The notes beneath the pieces were generated by a model. It did not search any database, was not told where the DNA came from, and worked only from the letters and a program-made list of their open reading frames with translations. Below are positions 43,539-53,731 of a stretch of 64,000 nt of DNA, one piece after another; within the stretch, counting starts at the first letter, position 1; every line of letters begins with the position of its first letter. The DNA is from Gemmatimonadota bacterium (lineage in GTDB: Bacteria; Gemmatimonadota; Gemmatimonadetes; Longimicrobiales; Gaopeijiaceae). A program made the position numbers and the translations under genes. The stretch is from positions 62,001-126,000 of the forward strand of contig JAJDXM010000024.1 in the NCBI GenBank assembly GCA_022823225.1. Reading direction: 5' to 3'.

Positions 43539-43746
43539 TGCGGGTCCTCAGTCGTGGGTGCGGCCAGACGGGTCAGCGCCGGCCCATAGTCTACTCCCAC
43601 CCCACCAGACGTGCGCGGTACATCCGGTGTTTCGGCACGATCCGTGGCATCACTCCCTGCTCCCGCCCTGATTTCGCTACAATTTCTGACGACACCCCGA
43701 GTTCGCATTGGTTGCGAGTTCGCCGAACCGGAGACAAGGTCCCGCC

Positions 43747-44910
43747 ATGCCGCCTTCTGCCCCCGGCAATTCGCCGTCCGCCGCCTTCGGTGCTCGGCCC
43801 GCCGACTCGGGAGCCGCCGCGCCCGCCGCCCCCCCCGCCCCCATCCGCCACGCCGAGCGCCTCGACCCGGCCATCTTCGACTTCCCCGTCGAGAAGATGC
43901 GGAGCGGCTACTACTCCGACAAGTACTTCGTGCGGGCGCGCGACCTGCTGCTTTCGCGGGGCCGTGGCCCGTCGGTGACGATGCAGTTCTTCCAGAAGCG
44001 CGACGCCGTGGTGGCGGGCACGGACGAGGCGATCGGAATGCTGAAGCTGTGCCTGACCGAGGGCTACGACTTCGGCGACCTCGAGGTTCGCTCGCTGCGC
44101 GACGGAGACCGTGCCGGCCCGTGGGAAACCGTGATGTTCGTGACCGGGCCGTATCCGGCCTTCGTGCACCTGGAGACGCTCTGCGCGGGGGTGCTGGGAC
44201 GCCGGACCCGGATCGCGACCAACACGCGCGCGGTGGTCGAGGCCGCGTGGCCCAGGCCGATCATGTTCTTTCCGGCGCGCCACGATCACTGGCGGGTGCA
44301 GACGGGGGACGGATGGGCGGCGCACGTGGCCGGTGCGATCGGCGTGTCGACCGATGCGCAGGCCTCCTGGTGGGGGTCGTCGGGGATCGGCACGGTGCCG
44401 CACGGGCTGATCGCGGCTTTCGGGGGCGACACGGTGGCCGCGACGGTGGCGCTGGCGGATTCTCTGGCCGAGGAGGTGCGCATCGTGTCGCTTGTCGACT
44501 TCGACAACGACAGCGTGGGGACGAGCCTGGCGGTGGCGCGCTCGCTCGGGGAGCGGCTGTGGGGGGTGCGGCTCGACACCTCCGGCACCATGGTCGACCG
44601 CTGCATGGAGGGCGAGATGGGCGACTTCGACCCGCGCGGCGTGAACCCCCGGCTGGTGCACAAGGTGCGCGATGCGCTGGACGCGGAGGGCTTCGGCCAT
44701 GTGCGGATCGTGGCGTCGGGCGGGTTCGACGCCGCGAAGATCCGCGCCTTCGAGGAGGCGGGCGTGCCGGTGGACCAGTACGGCGTGGGCTCGTCGCTGA
44801 TGCGGGGGCGCTTCGACTACACGGCCGACATCGTGATGGTGGAGGGCAGGCCGGTGTCGAAGGCGGGGCGGTGGCACCGGCCGAATGAGAGGCTGGAGGT
44901 GGTGGAGTGA
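43747..44910 (+). CDS. pncB: Nicotinate phosphoribosyltransferase family protein
   Basis: 387 residues from ATG 43747 (AAGGT upstream; an ATT/GTG region upstream is open but not conserved). The N-terminus is proline/alanine-rich to about residue 35. The enzyme then begins with EKMRSGYYSDKYFVRARDLL, and shows LETLCAGVLGRRTRIATNTRAVVEAA, DHWRVQTGDGWAAHVAG, GTVPHGLIAAFGGDTVAA, the phosphate-binding VRIVASGGFDAAKI, and VGSSLMRGRFDYTADIV at the end. It makes nicotinate mononucleotide from nicotinate and PRPP. GTGA couples it to the nicotinamidase gene. A TACAAT at 43678-43683 may be its -10. Confidence 0.87.
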   Translation: MPPSAPGNSPSAAFGARPADSGAAAPAAPPAPIRHAERLDPAIFDFPVEKMRSGYYSDKYFVRARDLLLSRGRGPSVTMQFFQKRDAVVAGTDEAIGMLKLCLTEGYDFGDLEVRSLRDGDRAGPWETVMFVTGPYPAFVHLETLCAGVLGRRTRIATNTRAVVEAAWPRPIMFFPARHDHWRVQTGDGWAAHVAGAIGVSTDAQASWWGSSGIGTVPHGLIAAFGGDTVAATVALADSLAEEVRIVSLVDFDNDSVGTSLAVARSLGERLWGVRLDTSGTMVDRCMEGEMGDFDPRGVNPRLVHKVRDALDAEGFGHVRIVASGGFDAAKIRAFEEAGVPVDQYGVGSSLMRGRFDYTADIVMVEGRPVSKAGRWHRPNERLEVVE

Positions 44911-45701
44911 GCGGTCGGGCCCTGGTCGGCTGGATCGTGGACGTCCAGGAGGACTTCATGAACCCGGACGGCCGCCTCTACATCCGCGACCTCTTCGACT
45001 CCGCCGATCCCGGCGCGGTCGAGGTGATCCCCGCGCTGGTGGCCGCCGCGGCGTGGATGCGCGCGCACTGCGACGTGATCGTCTACACGGGCGACTGGCA
45101 CGGCCTCGACGACCACGAGATCGATCCGGTGGCGCCAGATCCGGCCCGGGAGACCTATCCCCCGCACTGCATGGGGCGGTCGCCGGACGCGGACGAGCGC
45201 GCAGGCGCGGAGGTGATCGCCGAGATCCGGCCGGCGGGTCCGGTGGTGTTGGCCCACGACGCGACCGACGAGGATGCCGCCCGCGTGGCGCACCGGGCCG
45301 TGGCGCAGCGGCGGCCCGTCTTCGTGCGGAAGACGCGGTTCGACGTCTTCGAGGGCAATCCGGCCTGCGAGGCGTTCGTGCGGTCGCTGGGCGAGGCGCT
45401 GGGCGAGGTGGCGGGGGCGGGGGGAGGGGTTGCCGCGCCGGCGGGCGACCAGGGTCCCGCGCCCGAGGCGGTGGGCCGCGCGCTCGAGTTCGTCGTGGTC
45501 GGGGTGGCGCGGGACGTGTGCGTGACCCAGGCGGTCGACGGGCTGCAGGCGCGCGGCTACGCGGTCACCGCGGTGCGAGACGCGACGTGGGGACTGGGTC
45601 TCGAGCCGGAAGAGGACACGCTTGCGCGGTGGGCGGGGCGGGGGAGGGTGGTGACGCTGGCCGAGCTGGTCGCGCGGGAGCCCGCCTCACCTCCGCCGTG
45701 A
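44907..45701 (+). CDS. pncA: Nicotinamidase / isochorismatase-family hydrolase
   Basis: 264 residues from GTG 44907, which overlaps the upstream stop (GTGA). Isochorismatase-fold features: WIVDVQEDFMNPDGRLYI with catalytic Asp11, VYTGDWHGLDDHEI (metal histidines), TYPPHCMGRSPDA, a lysine in VRKTRFDVFEGNP, and the nucleophile Cys in GVARDVCVTQAVDGL. The HC-M-G block is typical of nicotinamidases. It converts nicotinamide to nicotinate, the substrate of the preceding enzyme, so the pair forms a salvage module. A glycine/alanine-rich insert sits before the catalytic strand. It converges with ppk1, overlapping by 15 bases. Confidence 0.85.
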   Translation: MSGRALVGWIVDVQEDFMNPDGRLYIRDLFDSADPGAVEVIPALVAAAAWMRAHCDVIVYTGDWHGLDDHEIDPVAPDPARETYPPHCMGRSPDADERAGAEVIAEIRPAGPVVLAHDATDEDAARVAHRAVAQRRPVFVRKTRFDVFEGNPACEAFVRSLGEALGEVAGAGGGVAAPAGDQGPAPEAVGRALEFVVVGVARDVCVTQAVDGLQARGYAVTAVRDATWGLGLEPEEDTLARWAGRGRVVTLAELVAREPASPPP

Positions 45702-47951
45702 ACCCCCCTTCGGGCCCCCGGTGAGCCGGGCTCGCAGCCGCGTCCCCTCGAACTCGCGGGCGTGGGCCCAGGCGATCATCGTGTCGAAGGTGCAGGTTTC
45801 CCTGCCCTTGCCCGGTCTGCGCTGCGTGTAGCTGCCGTCGGGTCCCATCCGCCAGGCGCATCGCCGGTCCGCCAGCTGGATGTCCAGGACCTGGCGCAGC
45901 TCGGCGCGCAGGGCGGCGGTCTCGACCGGCACCAGCGCCTCCACCCGGGCGCTGAGGTTCCGTCCCATGCAGTCCGCCGAACCGATGTAGTACTCTTCGT
46001 CGCCACCATTGCGGAAGTAGTAGATGCGCGAATGCTGCAGGAACCGTCCCACGATGCTGACCACGCGGATGTTCTCGGAGAGCCCCGGGATCCCCGGGCG
46101 AATGCGGCAGCTGTCGCGCACGATCAGGTCGACCCCGACCCCCTTCGATGCCGCAACGTAGAGCGCGCGCGTCACCTCGGGGTCCTCCAGCGCGTTCATC
46201 TGGAACTGGATGAGTCCGGGCGACTCCTCGCTGTGGGCCGCGATCTCGCGCTTGATCCGCTTCAGAATCGCGGGGCGCAGGAACTTCGGCGCCGGCAGCA
46301 GTTTCCAGTACTTGCGCTTCGGCTTGTACCCCGTGGTCAGGTAGTTGAAGAGTTCGGTCAGGTCGGCGCCGATCGATGGGTCACTGGTGAGCAGCCCGTG
46401 ATCGCAGTATTGGCGGGCCGTCCCGACGTGGTAGTTGCCGGTGCCGACGTGCGCGTAGCGGCGGAGCCCGTCGTGGTCCTGCCGGACGACGAGCGTGACC
46501 TTGCAATGCGTCTTCAGCCCCAGAACCCCGTAGGTGACGTGGATCCCGTGCCTGGCGAGTTCGTTCGCCCACTGGATGTTGGCCGCCTCATCGAAGCGCG
46601 CGCGCAGTTCGATCACGACGGCCACCTGCTTGCCGTCGCGTGCGGCGCGCACCAGGTGATCGATGATGCTGCTGCGCGGCGCCATGCGGTAGAAGGTCAT
46701 CTTGATGGCGCGGACCTTGGGGTCCCGCGAAGCGTCGTGCAGGAAGCGCAGCACCGAGGTGTCGAAGGCCTGGTAGGGGTGATGGAGCAGGATCGGCCCC
46801 TCTTCGCGGATGATGTGGAAGATGTTCCGCCCGGTGAGAAGGTCGGGGTGCTCCGAGGGGTGATGCGCGGCGTCCTTGAGGCCCGGACGGGGGAGGTCGT
46901 GGAACGCCATGAGGTCCCTGAGGCCCAGGAGGCCGTCGCCCTCGAATACGTCGCTCTCCTTCAGCCCGAGTTCGCTCGTGAGCATCTGCAGCCGCCTGGG
47001 GTCGAAGCCCTCCTGCACCTGGAGGCGCACGATCGGGGCCAGCCGCTGTTTTCGCAGCCCCGCCTCGATCAGCTCGAGCAGGTCGTCGGCCATGTCCTCG
47101 TCGACGTCGTAGATTGCGTTGCGCGTGACCCGGAAGTACTCGCAGGCGAGGATCTCCATGCCGGGAAAGAGCAGGTCCAGGTTGTTCGCCATCACGCTCT
47201 CGAGCGGCACCCAGGCCGACGCGCCCTCGATCCGGACGAAGCGGGGGATCCCGGTTCCCACGGGCACCTTCACCCGGGCCAGCGAGACATGTTCGTCATC
47301 GGGGTAGCGGAGCGTGACCAGAAGGTTGAGCGACAGGTTGGATATGAAGGGGAAAGGGTGTGCGGGATCGGTCGCCTGGGGCGTCACCAGCGGGTAGATG
47401 TTGCGGACGTAGTGCTTCCGCAGCCACTTCCTGCGCTCGGCGTCCAGTTCGTCCCAGTCGGCGATGTGGATGTCCTCGCCGGCGAGTTCCTCGAGTAACG
47501 CGCGCGCCGCCCTCCGCTGACGCGCTTCAAGCCGGGACACGACCTCGTAGCACTGTTCGATCTGCTGCACCGGAGTGCGCCCGTCCACCGTTCGCTCGGT
47601 GATCCCCGTCTCGACCAGCTGCTTGAGCCCGCCGATTCGCTTCATAAAGAACTCGTCGAGGTTGGAACCGACGATCGACAGGAACTTGACGCGCTCCAGC
47701 AGTGGAGTCCTCGCGTCCTCGACCTCGTGCAACACCCGGAAGTTGAAGTTGAGCCACGTCAGCTCGCGGTTCAGGTAGTATTCGGGCCGGCTCAGGTCGT
47801 GCGGGTCGGCGGGCCCGGGGATCGGCGTGGGGTCGGCCGGCGTGCGGAACCGCGCAGACGCACCGGGGGTATCAGGCGCAGCATCGTGCGGCGCGGGAGC
47901 GTGGCGGCCAGCCGGGATCTTCCGGGGCACGACCGATGCGGATTCCGACAT
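45687..47951 (-). CDS. ppk1: Polyphosphate kinase 1
   Basis: 754 residues from ATG 47951; a longer frame upstream is not conserved. After a proline-rich extension of about 50 residues comes the PPK1 N-domain (YYLNRELTWLNFNFRVLHE, FLSIVGSNLDEFFMKR). The catalytic parts follow: FYRMAPRSSIIDHLVRAARDGKQVAVVIELRARFDE, and the autophosphorylated His in YAHVGTGNYH. The C-domain has LIVRDSCRIRPGIPG, SRIYYFRNGGDEEYYIGSADCMGRNL and RVEALVPVE. It makes polyphosphate reversibly from ATP. No Shine-Dalgarno is seen before the ATG, and the AT-rich stretch just upstream could give a leaderless or very short-leader transcript. Confidence 0.94.
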   Translation of the reverse strand: MSESASVVPRKIPAGRHAPAPHDAAPDTPGASARFRTPADPTPIPGPADPHDLSRPEYYLNRELTWLNFNFRVLHEVEDARTPLLERVKFLSIVGSNLDEFFMKRIGGLKQLVETGITERTVDGRTPVQQIEQCYEVVSRLEARQRRAARALLEELAGEDIHIADWDELDAERRKWLRKHYVRNIYPLVTPQATDPAHPFPFISNLSLNLLVTLRYPDDEHVSLARVKVPVGTGIPRFVRIEGASAWVPLESVMANNLDLLFPGMEILACEYFRVTRNAIYDVDEDMADDLLELIEAGLRKQRLAPIVRLQVQEGFDPRRLQMLTSELGLKESDVFEGDGLLGLRDLMAFHDLPRPGLKDAAHHPSEHPDLLTGRNIFHIIREEGPILLHHPYQAFDTSVLRFLHDASRDPKVRAIKMTFYRMAPRSSIIDHLVRAARDGKQVAVVIELRARFDEAANIQWANELARHGIHVTYGVLGLKTHCKVTLVVRQDHDGLRRYAHVGTGNYHVGTARQYCDHGLLTSDPSIGADLTELFNYLTTGYKPKRKYWKLLPAPKFLRPAILKRIKREIAAHSEESPGLIQFQMNALEDPEVTRALYVAASKGVGVDLIVRDSCRIRPGIPGLSENIRVVSIVGRFLQHSRIYYFRNGGDEEYYIGSADCMGRNLSARVEALVPVETAALRAELRQVLDIQLADRRCAWRMGPDGSYTQRRPGKGRETCTFDTMIAWAHAREFEGTRLRARLTGGPKGGSRRR

Positions 47952-48078
47952 GACGTAAACATATGTTATCGTGTCTATGGGAGCCAGAAACCGGACGTGG
48001 CGCGCGGTTGACGGACGCAAGAGCCGCGCCCAGTTTGCTATCACGGGGCCGAGCCGGCCTTCCTACTGAGGAGTTGTC

Positions 48079-48576
48079 ATGAAAAAGTCCATCCTGTTCC
48101 TCATCATCGCCACCGCAGCCTGCAGGTCGTCCGCGCCCGTTTCCTTCCAGGGGGTGGCGCCGCCGGGCCGGGAGGCCGCCTACCAGTGCGCAGTCGCCCA
48201 GCTCAACATCATGGGCTATGCCATCCAGGATGGAAACGCGGATGCCGGGTACGTGCTGGGGCGGAAGCAGACCTCCGGGATCGGCACCCAGATCATCACC
48301 GGCAACACCTATCACGACGTGCTGAGGGCCCAGGTTTTCGACAACGCCGGCAACACCAACCTGCGTGTCGAGGCCTCGCGAATCGTCGACCAGGACGTGA
48401 GCCTGGTGGGGGGATTCACCGACGAGCCCGAGCAGGGCGAGGACCGGATCGCGCCCTCGGAGAGCGGCATGAGCGATGCCAGGGCGCTCCTTTCCAACTG
48501 TGGCGTTTCCAGCATCAGCAACCCTCCGGGGGAGCAGGCGGCGTACCTGCTGCAGGGAACGGTTGACAGCTTCTGA
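48079..48576 (+). CDS. Small hypothetical lipoprotein
   Basis: 165 residues. Lipoprotein signal MKKSILFLIIATAAC (Cys15); GAGGAG lies ahead of ATG 48079. The mature part has AAYQCAVAQLNIMGYAIQDGNADAGYVLGRKQTS, a pattern often seen in small periplasmic lipoproteins with an alpha/beta fold. LRVEASRIVDQDVSLVGG follows and a late Cys141. No family named. It diverges from ppk1 across about 128 bases and precedes menF by 36 bases. Confidence 0.72.
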   Translation: MKKSILFLIIATAACRSSAPVSFQGVAPPGREAAYQCAVAQLNIMGYAIQDGNADAGYVLGRKQTSGIGTQIITGNTYHDVLRAQVFDNAGNTNLRVEASRIVDQDVSLVGGFTDEPEQGEDRIAPSESGMSDARALLSNCGVSSISNPPGEQAAYLLQGTVDSF

Positions 48577-48612
48577 TCCTCGCACCGGCTCGCGCGTCCC
48601 GGGTTTGCACCG

Positions 48613-50031
48613 GTGACCTCGACGGGCCTTCACGAGATACGGCGCGAGGTTGCGCCGGTCTGCCCGCATCTGTTCCTGCATCTCAACGCGCACGGTCCCA
48701 GAGGTTTCTGGGCCGCGGGCGACCGCTGGGTGGCCCATGCCGGAGTACTGGACGTGGTGGTTGTCGGCCATGGGTCCGCGGACGTGGCGGATTCGCGATT
48801 CGAGACCGTGCGGGAAAGCTCGGTCCGCGTGTTCGACGCCCTCGGGGCCGGGGGTGCATCCGAAGATGCGCCCGTACGCCTCTTCGGCGGGTTTGCCTTC
48901 GCCCCCCGGCGTAACGCGGATCCGGTTTGGAGATCGTTCCCGCCTGCGCTCTTCCACCTTCCCGAGTTGGAGCTCCAACATCACCCGGAGGCCGGGGTCT
49001 GCTCCCTCGTCGTTCGTGCGCGGCATCCGAAGGCGGCCCAGGAAGGCTGGAGGCGCTGGGCTGAGACGCTGAGGGGCGGAGCCGTGCGGGGGGTTGGCCC
49101 CGGCCGCCGCGCCTCGCCGGCGCACCGCGGCGAGATGGCCGGCGCCGGGATGCGACGGTCCCCGAGTCCCGCTGCCAGGCACCTTTCCGGGACGGAGCGG
49201 CCAGCCTGGGGGCGGATGGTATGGCAGGCGCTCAACACGATCGGCCGCGGGGACGCCGAGAAGGTTGTGCTGGCCCGCGCGCTGGAGGTCGCACCCGCAC
49301 GGCCCGTCAACCCGGCCGACCTGGCGGTTTCGCTGTGGGAGGAGAACCACGGCAGCTACGTCTTCCTCTTCGAGCCGGTACCCGGAGACGCGATCGTGGG
49401 CGCCGCGCCCGAAAAGATCGCCACCCTCGTCGACGGTGTCTTCAAGGCGACCGCGGCCGCCGGGAGCGCCGCGGTGGGAGCCGATTCGGTCGCAACGGCG
49501 CAATTGGCCCGGCGCCTGTTCAACAGCCCGAAGGATCGCGCCGAACATGACTGCGTCGTGCGGGACATGACGGCCCGGCTGAGAGCGGTCGGTTGCACGG
49601 TTCAACACGACGTGGAGCCGCACGTCCTGGCCCTGGCCCGCATTCAGCACCTCGAAACCAAGATCGCGGCGCAGGTGCCGAACGGGACCTCGCTGCTCGA
49701 CATCCTCGCGGCGCTTCACCCGACCCCGGCGGTGTGCGGGATGCCCCGGAGCGTGGCGCTTGCGGTGCTGGGGGACAGCGAGTCGTTCGACCGGGGGTGG
49801 TACGCCGGACCGGTGGGCTGGTTCGACTCGGAGGGCGGGGGGATCTTCGTCCCCGCGCTGAGGTCCGCCGTATCTTCAGGGGGACGGTGGAGGCTGTTCG
49901 CCGGCGCGGGCATCGTTGCGGGATCGGATCCCGCGCTTGAATGGGAAGAGACCGAACTGAAGTTCCGCCCGGTACTCAGGGCCATTGCGAGGGCAGGCGC
50001 GGCAGCGCGCGCCGCGGCCGGCTCGGGATGA
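48613..50031 (+). CDS. menF: Isochorismate synthase
   Basis: 472 residues of the chorismate-binding family; first step of menaquinone synthesis (chorismate to isochorismate). Seen: the catalytic base lysine in DAEKVVLARAL, FLFEPVPGDAIVGAAPEKIATL, AEHDCVVRDMTARL, HLETKIAAQV, LHPTPAVCGMPR (usually G where Cys is here), and ESFDRGWYAGPVGWFD. The C-terminus has the substrate pocket GAGIVAGSDPALEWEETELKF. The start is GTG 48613 without a strong ribosome site. It is the first gene of the men cluster. Confidence 0.92.
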   Translation: MTSTGLHEIRREVAPVCPHLFLHLNAHGPRGFWAAGDRWVAHAGVLDVVVVGHGSADVADSRFETVRESSVRVFDALGAGGASEDAPVRLFGGFAFAPRRNADPVWRSFPPALFHLPELELQHHPEAGVCSLVVRARHPKAAQEGWRRWAETLRGGAVRGVGPGRRASPAHRGEMAGAGMRRSPSPAARHLSGTERPAWGRMVWQALNTIGRGDAEKVVLARALEVAPARPVNPADLAVSLWEENHGSYVFLFEPVPGDAIVGAAPEKIATLVDGVFKATAAAGSAAVGADSVATAQLARRLFNSPKDRAEHDCVVRDMTARLRAVGCTVQHDVEPHVLALARIQHLETKIAAQVPNGTSLLDILAALHPTPAVCGMPRSVALAVLGDSESFDRGWYAGPVGWFDSEGGGIFVPALRSAVSSGGRWRLFAGAGIVAGSDPALEWEETELKFRPVLRAIARAGAAARAAAGSG

Positions 50032-50038
50032 TAAAGGG

Positions 50039-51895
50039 GTGACGGACGGAGAACTCAACTTTGCCTGGGCGCGGGCAATCCTCGAGACACTCGTGGAATA
50101 CGGGGTCGATGAGATCGGGATTGCGCCGGGTTCGAGATCGGGTCCCCTCGTCCTGGCTTCGCGGACGATCCCGGCTCTGAACACCCGGGTTCACCTCGAC
50201 GAGCGCTCGGCCGGGTTCTTCGCGGTGGGCTACGGACGCACGCACCTCGGGCCGACCGCCGTGGTCACCACATCAGGCACCGCCGTGGCCAACCTGCTTC
50301 CCGCGGTGGTGGAGGCCGACATGTCCGACGTTCCCCTGGTCCTGATCACGGCCGACCGGCCTCCCGGCATCCGCGGAGCGGACGCCAATCAGACGATCGA
50401 CCAGCCGGGGATATTCGGAGACCGGGTGCGTTTCGAGGCCGATCTCCCCGTGCCGTCCCCGAGCTACCTGGAGGGAGCCGGCTCGCACTCGGTGGTCGAA
50501 ATCGTCCGGCGGGCCGCGCGCCATGCGGTGGGGCCGCCGAGCGGGCCGGTCCACCTGAACGTGCCCTTCGACAAGCCGCTGGAGCCCGAGTCGCCGGAGG
50601 GACTGGGTCTGAAGGGGCCTGGTGGTGAGGAACGCCTCGATCTGAGCTCTCTGGAAGTGGAGGTGGTGGAGGGCGAAGTCGTCCCCGAGGGACCGTGGCG
50701 CCACAGGGGCGAGGCGCGCCGAAGGGGAAGGGACCAGGAGGTCGTGCTCGCCCACCAGCTCGCGCTCTCCCGCCGGCCCCTGCTCGTGGCCGGTCCGGCT
50801 ACAGATCCCGGGCTGGACGGTCCGGCCGCGGTTCGGTTCGCCAGGCATTTCAACGTCCCGCTGCTGGCGGATCCGCTTTCGGGCGCGCGCTTCACGCCGG
50901 ACGACGGGGGCGATCGGCCGGTCCCGGTCCTTGGCGCATACGACCACTTCCTGCGGGTTCCCGATGTGATTTCCCGCCTGGCGCCGGATCTGGTCATTCG
51001 CACCGGGCGGTCACCCACATCGGAGGCGGTGGAGGCGGCGTTGGCGAGCTGGCATCGTTCGACCCAGGTCGTCGTCGACGACGGGGGACACCGGAAGGAC
51101 CATCAGGGTCTCGCCAGCCACTACCTGCACGTCTCCGCCGGAGCCGTCCTGGAGCGGCTGGCGCGGGAGAAGGAGGACGATGCCGAGGAACCGGACAGTT
51201 CGCCCTACCGCGAGTGGACCCGCTCGTGGTGCGACCTGGAAGCGGCGGCCTGGGCGGTGATCGAAGAAGACCCGCACGCGGACAACGAGGGCGACTTCGC
51301 CGCGGCTGTCGTCCGCGCGCTTCCGTCCGGCGCGACGCTGTTCGTCTCCTCCTCGATGCCGGTGCGGGATGTGGACGCCTACGCGCGACCCGCCCAACGC
51401 GACATCCAGGTGCTCGGAAACCGGGGGGCCAGCGGGATCGACGGGATCGTCTCGACGGCGCTGGGGTGCGCGGCCGGCGGTGCCGGCCCGGTGGCCGTGC
51501 TGATTGGCGACATCGCCTTCTACCACGACATGAACGGCCTTCTGGCCACGCGCGATCCCCGCCTCCACGTCGTCTTCGTGGTGGTTGACAACGATGGCGG
51601 TGGTATCTTCCACATGCTTCCCATCCGCGAGTTCGAGCCGGTCTTCACGCCTTACTTCGCCACCCCGCACGGACTCGACTTCCGGCATGCGGCGCGGCTG
51701 TACGGACTGCCCTTCACCGACGCCGCCACCCCCGCCGAGCTCGAACAAGCGGTCGAGACCGCCGCCGCGCGCCAGGGCGCCGAGATCATTCGGGTTCGCA
51801 CGGGAAGGGAGGCGAACCGGCGCAGGCACGAGATCATCCGCGAGCGCGTGGCCCACCGCGTTCGTGCGCAGCTGACAGAACCGGAGAACACATGA
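50039..51895 (+). CDS. menD: SEPHCHC synthase (MenD)
   Basis: 618 residues from GTG 50039, eight bases after the menF stop, with GGGATGA upstream. A thiamine-diphosphate enzyme joining 2-oxoglutarate to isochorismate. Seen: [15 protein letters not shown] near residue 25, [18 protein letters not shown] (catalytic Glu region), [38 protein letters not shown], and the ThDP site [16 protein letters not shown] with [15 protein letters not shown]. An arginine/glutamate-rich linker of about 30 residues ([16 protein letters not shown]) lies between domains. Its stop overlaps the menB start (ATGA). Confidence 0.94.
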   Translation: MTDGELNFAWARAILETLVEYGVDEIGIAPGSRSGPLVLASRTIPALNTRVHLDERSAGFFAVGYGRTHLGPTAVVTTSGTAVANLLPAVVEADMSDVPLVLITADRPPGIRGADANQTIDQPGIFGDRVRFEADLPVPSPSYLEGAGSHSVVEIVRRAARHAVGPPSGPVHLNVPFDKPLEPESPEGLGLKGPGGEERLDLSSLEVEVVEGEVVPEGPWRHRGEARRRGRDQEVVLAHQLALSRRPLLVAGPATDPGLDGPAAVRFARHFNVPLLADPLSGARFTPDDGGDRPVPVLGAYDHFLRVPDVISRLAPDLVIRTGRSPTSEAVEAALASWHRSTQVVVDDGGHRKDHQGLASHYLHVSAGAVLERLAREKEDDAEEPDSSPYREWTRSWCDLEAAAWAVIEEDPHADNEGDFAAAVVRALPSGATLFVSSSMPVRDVDAYARPAQRDIQVLGNRGASGIDGIVSTALGCAAGGAGPVAVLIGDIAFYHDMNGLLATRDPRLHVVFVVVDNDGGGIFHMLPIREFEPVFTPYFATPHGLDFRHAARLYGLPFTDAATPAELEQAVETAAARQGAEIIRVRTGREANRRRHEIIRERVAHRVRAQLTEPENT

Positions 51896-52731
51896 CCGCC
51901 ACCGACTGGCAGACCGCCAAGTCCTACGAGGACATCACCTACCGAAAGCGCGACGGCGTGGCCCGTGTCGCGATCAACCGGCCGGAGGTGCGCAACGCCT
52001 TCCGTCCCGAAACGCTCTTCGAACTCCTCGACGCCTTCAACGACGCCAACGAGGACCCTTCGATCGGCGTGGTCCTGCTGACCGGAGAGGGGCCGTCGAA
52101 GGACGGCAAGTACGCATTCTGCTCAGGCGGGGACCAGCGGGTGCGCGGCGACGCGGGATACGTCGGGGGCGACGGGGTGCCCAGGCTCAACGTCCTGGTG
52201 CTGCAGAGGCTGATCCGGACGATGCCGAAGCCGGTGATCGCCCTGGTCGCGGGCTACGCGATCGGTGGCGGCCACGTGCTGCATGTCGTTTGCGACCTCA
52301 CGATTGCCGCCGACAACGCGGTCTTCGGACAGACGGGTCCAAAGGTGGGCAGCTTCGACGGCGGCTTCGGTTCGTCCTTCCTCGCCCGCATCGTGGGACA
52401 GAAGAAGGCGCGCGAGATCTGGTATCTGTGCCGCCAGTACGACGCCGCCGAGGCCGAGGCGATGGGGCTGGTGAACAAGGTCGTGCCGGTCGAGGAGCTG
52501 GAGGACGAGGGCTTCAGGTGGGCACAGGAGATCCTGAATCACAGCCCGCTCGCGATCAGGCTGCTGAAGTCCGCCATGAACGCCGATGTGGACGGCCAGG
52601 CGGGACTTCAGGAGCTCGCCGGGAACGCCACGCTCCTCTTCTACATGACCGAGCAGGGGCAGGAGGGAAGGGACGCCTACCTGCAGAAGCGCAAGCCGGA
52701 CTTCCGCAAATACCCCTGGCTGCCGTGGTGA
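51892..52731 (+). CDS. menB: 1,4-dihydroxy-2-naphthoyl-CoA synthase
   Basis: 279 residues, crotonase fold. MenB marks are clear: [60 protein letters not shown] (landmarks only), the MenB-specific [26 protein letters not shown], and a C-terminal [13 protein letters not shown]. It closes the second ring from o-succinylbenzoyl-CoA. It starts at ATG 51892, overlapping menD by four bases. Confidence 0.96.
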   Translation: MTATDWQTAKSYEDITYRKRDGVARVAINRPEVRNAFRPETLFELLDAFNDANEDPSIGVVLLTGEGPSKDGKYAFCSGGDQRVRGDAGYVGGDGVPRLNVLVLQRLIRTMPKPVIALVAGYAIGGGHVLHVVCDLTIAADNAVFGQTGPKVGSFDGGFGSSFLARIVGQKKAREIWYLCRQYDAAEAEAMGLVNKVVPVEELEDEGFRWAQEILNHSPLAIRLLKSAMNADVDGQAGLQELAGNATLLFYMTEQGQEGRDAYLQKRKPDFRKYPWLPW

Positions 52732-52753
52732 CGCTGGCGGGGCCGCCGGGCCG

Positions 52754-53731
52754 ATGGGGTCCGTGGGTGTGCTCATGGAGGTGACGCGCGCGCAGGCCTG
52801 GATTCTGGCGACCCGGCCTCGAACTCTTTCGGCGGCTGCGGCCCCGGTTGTCGCCGGTTCCGGCTTCGCCGCGGTCGACGGTGTCTTCGCTCAGCTTGCG
52901 GCGCTGGCCGCGCTGGTGGGGGCTCTCCTCATCCAGATCGCCACGAACCTCGCGAACGACTACTACGACTTCGTGAAGGGCGGCGACACCGGGGACCGGC
53001 TGGGCCCGGTTCGGGTGACCCAGGCGGGCATCCTCCCGCCCGAAGCCGTGTTCCGCGGGATGGTCGTGGTGCTGGCGCTGGCGCTTGTCACAGGGGCGTA
53101 TCTGGTCTGGATCGCGGGGTGGCCGGTCGCCGTGGTGGGGTTGGTGTCGATGCTCATGGGGGTCGGGTACACCGGTGGGCCGTACCCCCTCTCCTACCAC
53201 GGCCTGGGCGATGTCTTCGTCTTCGTCTTCTTCGGCCCGGTGGCGACGGCGACCACCTACTACGTGCAAGCGGGGGTGTGGTCGCCGGGAGCGATCGTGG
53301 CCGGGGCGGGACTCGGCGCCTTCAGCACCGCGATGCTGGTGGTGAACAACCTGCGCGACCGCGAGACGGACGGGGCGGCGGGCAAGCGCACGCTCGCCGT
53401 GCGGTTTGGCGACCGCTTCTCGGTGGTGCAGTACTTCGGGTGTCTCGCGGCGGCGGCGCTCGTGCCGCTCGCGGGCGTGTACCTGATGGGGTGGTCGGGG
53501 TGGACGATGCTCGCGCTGGCGGGGCTGGCTCCGTGCCTTCCCGCCGCCGGGCGCGTGCTGGCGGTGCTTCGAGGCAACGGTGCCGGCTCCGGGACGGACG
53601 GGCGGCCCACCCTCGACCGCCGCACCCTCAATCCGGCGCTGGGCATGACCGCTCGTGGTGTTGCCCTGTACGGTGCGGGCCTCGGGGTCGGCGCGCTGCT
53701 CGGGGCGCTGACCGGCATCGGTTCCCCTTGA
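52754..53731 (+). CDS. menA: 1,4-dihydroxy-2-naphthoate polyprenyltransferase
   Basis: 325 residues, UbiA family, eight to nine membrane segments. The first Asp-rich motif is NLANDYYDFVKGGD and the second NNLRDRETDGAAGKRTLAVRFG. The N-terminal AWILATRPRTLSAAAAPV is typical of MenA. It attaches the isoprenoid tail in the membrane. The start is uncertain: ATG 52754 is listed, but GTG 52766 and ATG 52775 also keep the whole domain and no start has a good ribosome site. The stop overlaps the menE start (TTGA). Confidence 0.93.
   Translation: MGSVGVLMEVTRAQAWILATRPRTLSAAAAPVVAGSGFAAVDGVFAQLAALAALVGALLIQIATNLANDYYDFVKGGDTGDRLGPVRVTQAGILPPEAVFRGMVVVLALALVTGAYLVWIAGWPVAVVGLVSMLMGVGYTGGPYPLSYHGLGDVFVFVFFGPVATATTYYVQAGVWSPGAIVAGAGLGAFSTAMLVVNNLRDRETDGAAGKRTLAVRFGDRFSVVQYFGCLAAAALVPLAGVYLMGWSGWTMLALAGLAPCLPAAGRVLAVLRGNGAGSGTDGRPTLDRRTLNPALGMTARGVALYGAGLGVGALLGALTGIGSP

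Noticed and set aside
45687-45701. 15-base overlap of convergent pncA-like and ppk1 genes as a sign of misannotation
   Set aside because: Both stop codons follow conserved protein ends, and short convergent overlaps occur elsewhere here (1416-1442).
47952-48078. Divergent promoter pair between ppk1 and the small lipoprotein gene
   Set aside because: A TTGACG at 48008-48013 has no correctly spaced -10, and the AT-rich stretch near ppk1 has no convincing -35; a promoter is likely there but I cannot place it.
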